Source: Apostichopus japonicus (taxonomy: Eukaryota > Echinodermata > Holothuroidea > Aspidochirotida > Stichopodidae). Taken from it: a stretch of DNA of 64,000 nucleotides. The notes beneath the pieces were generated by a model. That model was not told the origin of the DNA. It searched no databases and saw only the letters and a program-made list of their open reading frames with translations. Location of the stretch: assembly GCF_037975245.1 (NCBI RefSeq), contig NC_092572.1:8687001-8751000 (forward strand), read 5' to 3'. The translations under genes were made by a program, and so were the position numbers. Position 1 is the first letter of the stretch. Every line of letters starts with the position of its first letter. Positions 60,931-64,000 of this stretch are shown one piece after another.

Positions 60931-63900
60931 ACGTATCAAATCCATAAAATGCTGCCCTGGACTTCACTCTTGAAAAAGTACACGTCACGGCACGTCACAG
61001 ATGGCCTTGCTATCAGCTTTAGCGATTACTTATTTCAGAATACCTTGGACGATGACAAGTTATGTCTGTCTACGACTGTTGATCTATTTACAACACTGGG
61101 AATTGTAGCAAAGCGACGGTTCGAGCCAGTTTAATCGAGCCATGATCTTAAGTACCCTTCATTCTCCATATCAAGGATTTTTTTTTTGTCTCTTTGCAAT
61201 GCTGATGCTTATGTGACGTCATCTTTACCAACATCACAAATATAGCACCAAACATCCCACCCCCCCCTTTCTCCCTCCCTCTGGCCTATACCTCCCTTTT
61301 CCGAGGCACGGTCATTGTGGAGGCATCTAACTTCAATAATTATTCAAGCCGTTTCTTGAGAGTTTCTCAGTTTGTATGAGATCCGATGCTAGCGTCTCAT
61401 TTTTCCAGAAAGAAAATGCGCATATGCAAATAACTTTGTGACGTCATTCCCGTAGAAAGCGTAAAAGTGTCTTTTTCTGAGCCTCAATAGTAAAAGACAA
61501 AATCGCGGTAAGATATTGATTTTCTCTCCTGAAAGAAGGTAGTAATACAGCCATCGTACAAAGGTACATTTTATCTGGGTTTTTCCTCTGTATATCAGAG
61601 TTAAAATATTCACTACGTAGATTTTTTTTTTTTTAAACAAGATTCGCAAAAAGTCTGAATGCGTTGAAAATATACTGTGGTGAAGAATTGTCTGTATATG
61701 TATGTGTATGTGTGTGCGGATGAGTGTGTGTGTTTACATCAGCTCATGCAAAGCTCCATTACAATATTACGTGTTACAAAAGGTTAATTCATAAGAGTAA
61801 GACTTCACCCCCATCAGAGTTTCCTCAAATAGTCACTCTTTCGAGGAGAGAATTCAGTGTTCTCATCAAAGTGAATTCTTGTAAATTTTAGCTCTTAAAA
61901 AGTGAAAGCATTCGCTGTAGTTTTAGAACTAAGACTGACATTTTCACATGGCCCCAGGCCCATGGTAAAAGGGGACTGGGGTTGACAATTTTATAAGCGA
62001 AGGCGAACTTGTCTGGTTGTCCTGCCTATATGGATGCCGCTTTCTTGGGTGTTTCTTGCCCCTTAAATATCAACATCACGTGACCCTTTCATTAAGGAAC
62101 TCCTCTAAGACGAGCCATCTGTACCTGCATGGACTTACTCAATATCTAGAATTAAAGTTCTAGTATTACAATTATATCGATGTTACGTCACTGATTTCTA
62201 CATCACAAAGTGTCTGCTAACAAGCAATTATATAACTGTAAAAATTGACATTATTTGTAAAACATTTTTTTTTAAAGAAACACTTAGAAGTTAGAAACCT
62301 ATGCATCATAGGACAAATGGAAGAAAACGAATAGGAAACGTCAATTATTACGTTCTTTGAATACATTTTAGAGCAGTAGACTGTATGTAATATACAAAAT
62401 TGATTCAAGTAATGAATGTGAATTGATAAACGATTCATCGTACAAAAGCAATGTGAATAGAGAGAAACGTTTGTTAATGTCAAAATATTGGGGGGGGGGT
62501 GGGGGTAGGGGGGAGCTAATAGACACGGTAATAAAATGAATTTACTTTACAAAAAAAAGAAAGCAGTAATACTTGAGTGACGTTTTAATATGCACAGTGA
62601 CTGTATAAGACATGTTTAAAAAAAAATTCAGAAGATGGAGCCGTTTGGTTAAAGGTGGTCTTTGTACTGCGCAATCGCTTGATAGAAACAAATATGAACC
62701 ACTCTACCGACCAACTCCGCAACATCGAAATGTCTGGGTGTAGTAAGTACAGCTTCCACACCTATAATATTGTATCGTTACTTCAATGTGCATTATTAAA
62801 CGTAGATGAAGATCCCTGATAAATGCAGTGACGTCATCTTATTTTATACTTAAACACAATCGATGTTCTCAAATTCTCCGTTATTAAGATTCGCGACATT
62901 TTTTTCCAATCAATCCAAGCGTTTTTGCGGATTCTTTCTTTCTTTCTTTTCGTCATATTTTGTGCAGAGTTTTGAACTATTATATGTGTTATGTGTTATA
63001 ACGTACCATGTATATGTGTAACATTGCTGAAGCCTGACCATATCTTATCATCACCGCTTTGGCCTCAAACGATCTGCTTTATTAAAGCTTGACACTATAT
63101 ACACACCTCAATTTGATCTTGCAAACGTTTGTATAATTCTTATTAACAGACGACCAAAACCCAAGAAGAATTGAAACTTTCCGCGATGCAACGATCGGAG
63201 TTTTAAATATTTTGTCAAAATACCCAAATTGCATTAAATAAAAGAAATACGAAAGCAAGAGAGGGAGAGTGATAAATCGATACAAAGACGAACATTTGTT
63301 GCCCCTCTGGGTCGTACCAAGACTGGAAGGGGGAACGAAAAAGGTACAGCATCTTCTTTAGGGCATAACAAAAGAGGCCGCATCGAAATCTCGTGACACT
63401 CATCAATACTAATTTTCTCTTTTCTCTATTTTTTCCCTTTCCCTGATACTTTTTTTTTTGGCTTGGTTATCCTCACAAACTCTAGTTGACTAACATTTGA
63501 ATTGTGTAAGCATAGGCTGTGGTCAAATTCTGTAGATAGATATTAAATAACAAATTTTGTATCTGTTCACATGCATTAAGCTTTATTCTGCGTTGTTTGT
63601 AACAATTCGATATTGTTACTAAAACCAATGTAATATTCACCTTAACGTCGATACTCCTCCCCACTCCACCCCATCCCATCCACCCCACCCCACCCCTCGA
63701 TAAAACTATAACATGCCATATATATGCTTACGAATTCTTCTAACATGAAGAGTTACCGTAACAAATCGCTTAGTTGTAAACATGGAAAAGTCCACCCTCG
63801 CCCTCTTCTCCCCCCCCCCCTCCCGCCCTCTTATAAAGCGACGTTAACATTTATATCTCTGGCAACACGGGAAGTTCATAAAGGGATAGTTCAGAGGTAA

Positions 63901-64000
63901 AAAGTTGCCATTTTGAAATGAAACATAGTCAAAGCATCATTGTGATTTTATTTTTTACGTTCGATTCCTATAGGTCCCGTTTTACGAGGTAACATCACTT
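60931..64000. other. Non-coding interval at the right end
   Basis: TGACGTCA occurs at 61214-61221, 61439-61446 and 62829-62836. G or C runs lie at 61258-61270, 62490-62513, 63655-63700 (CCACCCC words) and 63810-63822. No PAS-domain exon or other gene was recognised, although short divergent exons could be missed by eye. Confidence 0.35.

Overview
This window looks like intronic DNA from a marine invertebrate animal. It is AT-rich, has phase-compatible split exons, and carries many microsatellites, minisatellites, tRNA-derived SINE-like pieces and small DNA-transposon relics. The repeat style (SINE with a CCTTGGGCAAGGCACTTT block, long TA arrays, CR1/L2-type LINE tail) would suit an echinoderm or another invertebrate deuterostome. 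That placement is an inference with low confidence. There is no sign of bacterial, phage or organelle sequence.

The one confident protein-coding gene is on the minus strand: a voltage-gated potassium channel of the ether-a-go-go-related (ERG, KCNH2/6/7-like) family. Three exons are seen in 5'->3' minus order. They are 24861-25035 (S1 and its approach), 18597-18883 (S2, S3) and 10789-11031 (S4, S5 and the start of the turret). All have proper AG/GT borders and their codon phases join perfectly. A fourth, tentative exon at 39732-39776 offers an ATG, 15 codons and a phase-0 donor. It fits exactly onto the S1 exon and resembles in layout the short, PAS-lacking ERG1b start exon of vertebrates. The pore/S6, the C-linker, the cyclic-nucleotide-binding-like domain and the PAS domain were not found, so they probably lie outside the window (3' parts to the left, PAS exons to the right).

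Layout: 1-10.8 kb is non-coding (intron or 3' flank) with a 14-bp minisatellite (1.26-2.33 kb), a TTAA-flanked MITE (5.29-5.66 kb), a 150-bp duplication (7.13-7.44 kb) and a 64-bp minisatellite (8.07-8.71 kb). 11.0-18.6 kb is an intron holding a 160-bp purine-rich array with 320-bp higher-order structure, a dead CR1/L2-like LINE, a CCAAT-box tandem repeat and a long foldback. 18.9-24.9 kb is an intron with two related foldback elements, TA arrays and a polypyrimidine tract. 25.0-39.7 kb is the putative first intron with head-to-head tRNA-like relics, a second TTAA MITE and a 136-bp array. 39.8-64 kb lies upstream or in further introns. It contains two SINEs (one split by the third MITE), palindromes, a duplicated nuclear-receptor-like repeat and a CRE/E2F/TATA-like cluster.

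The most interesting signals are: (i) the possible short-N-terminus ERG start exon; (ii) a TTAA-target MITE family with three copies, two of which have insertion sites that can be read directly (one inside a SINE A-box, one beside a paralogous empty site); (iii) sixteen perfect TGACGTCA palindromes scattered in the window, far above expectation; and (iv) several tandem arrays with higher-order periodicity. All calls were made by eye; no search or alignment program was run.
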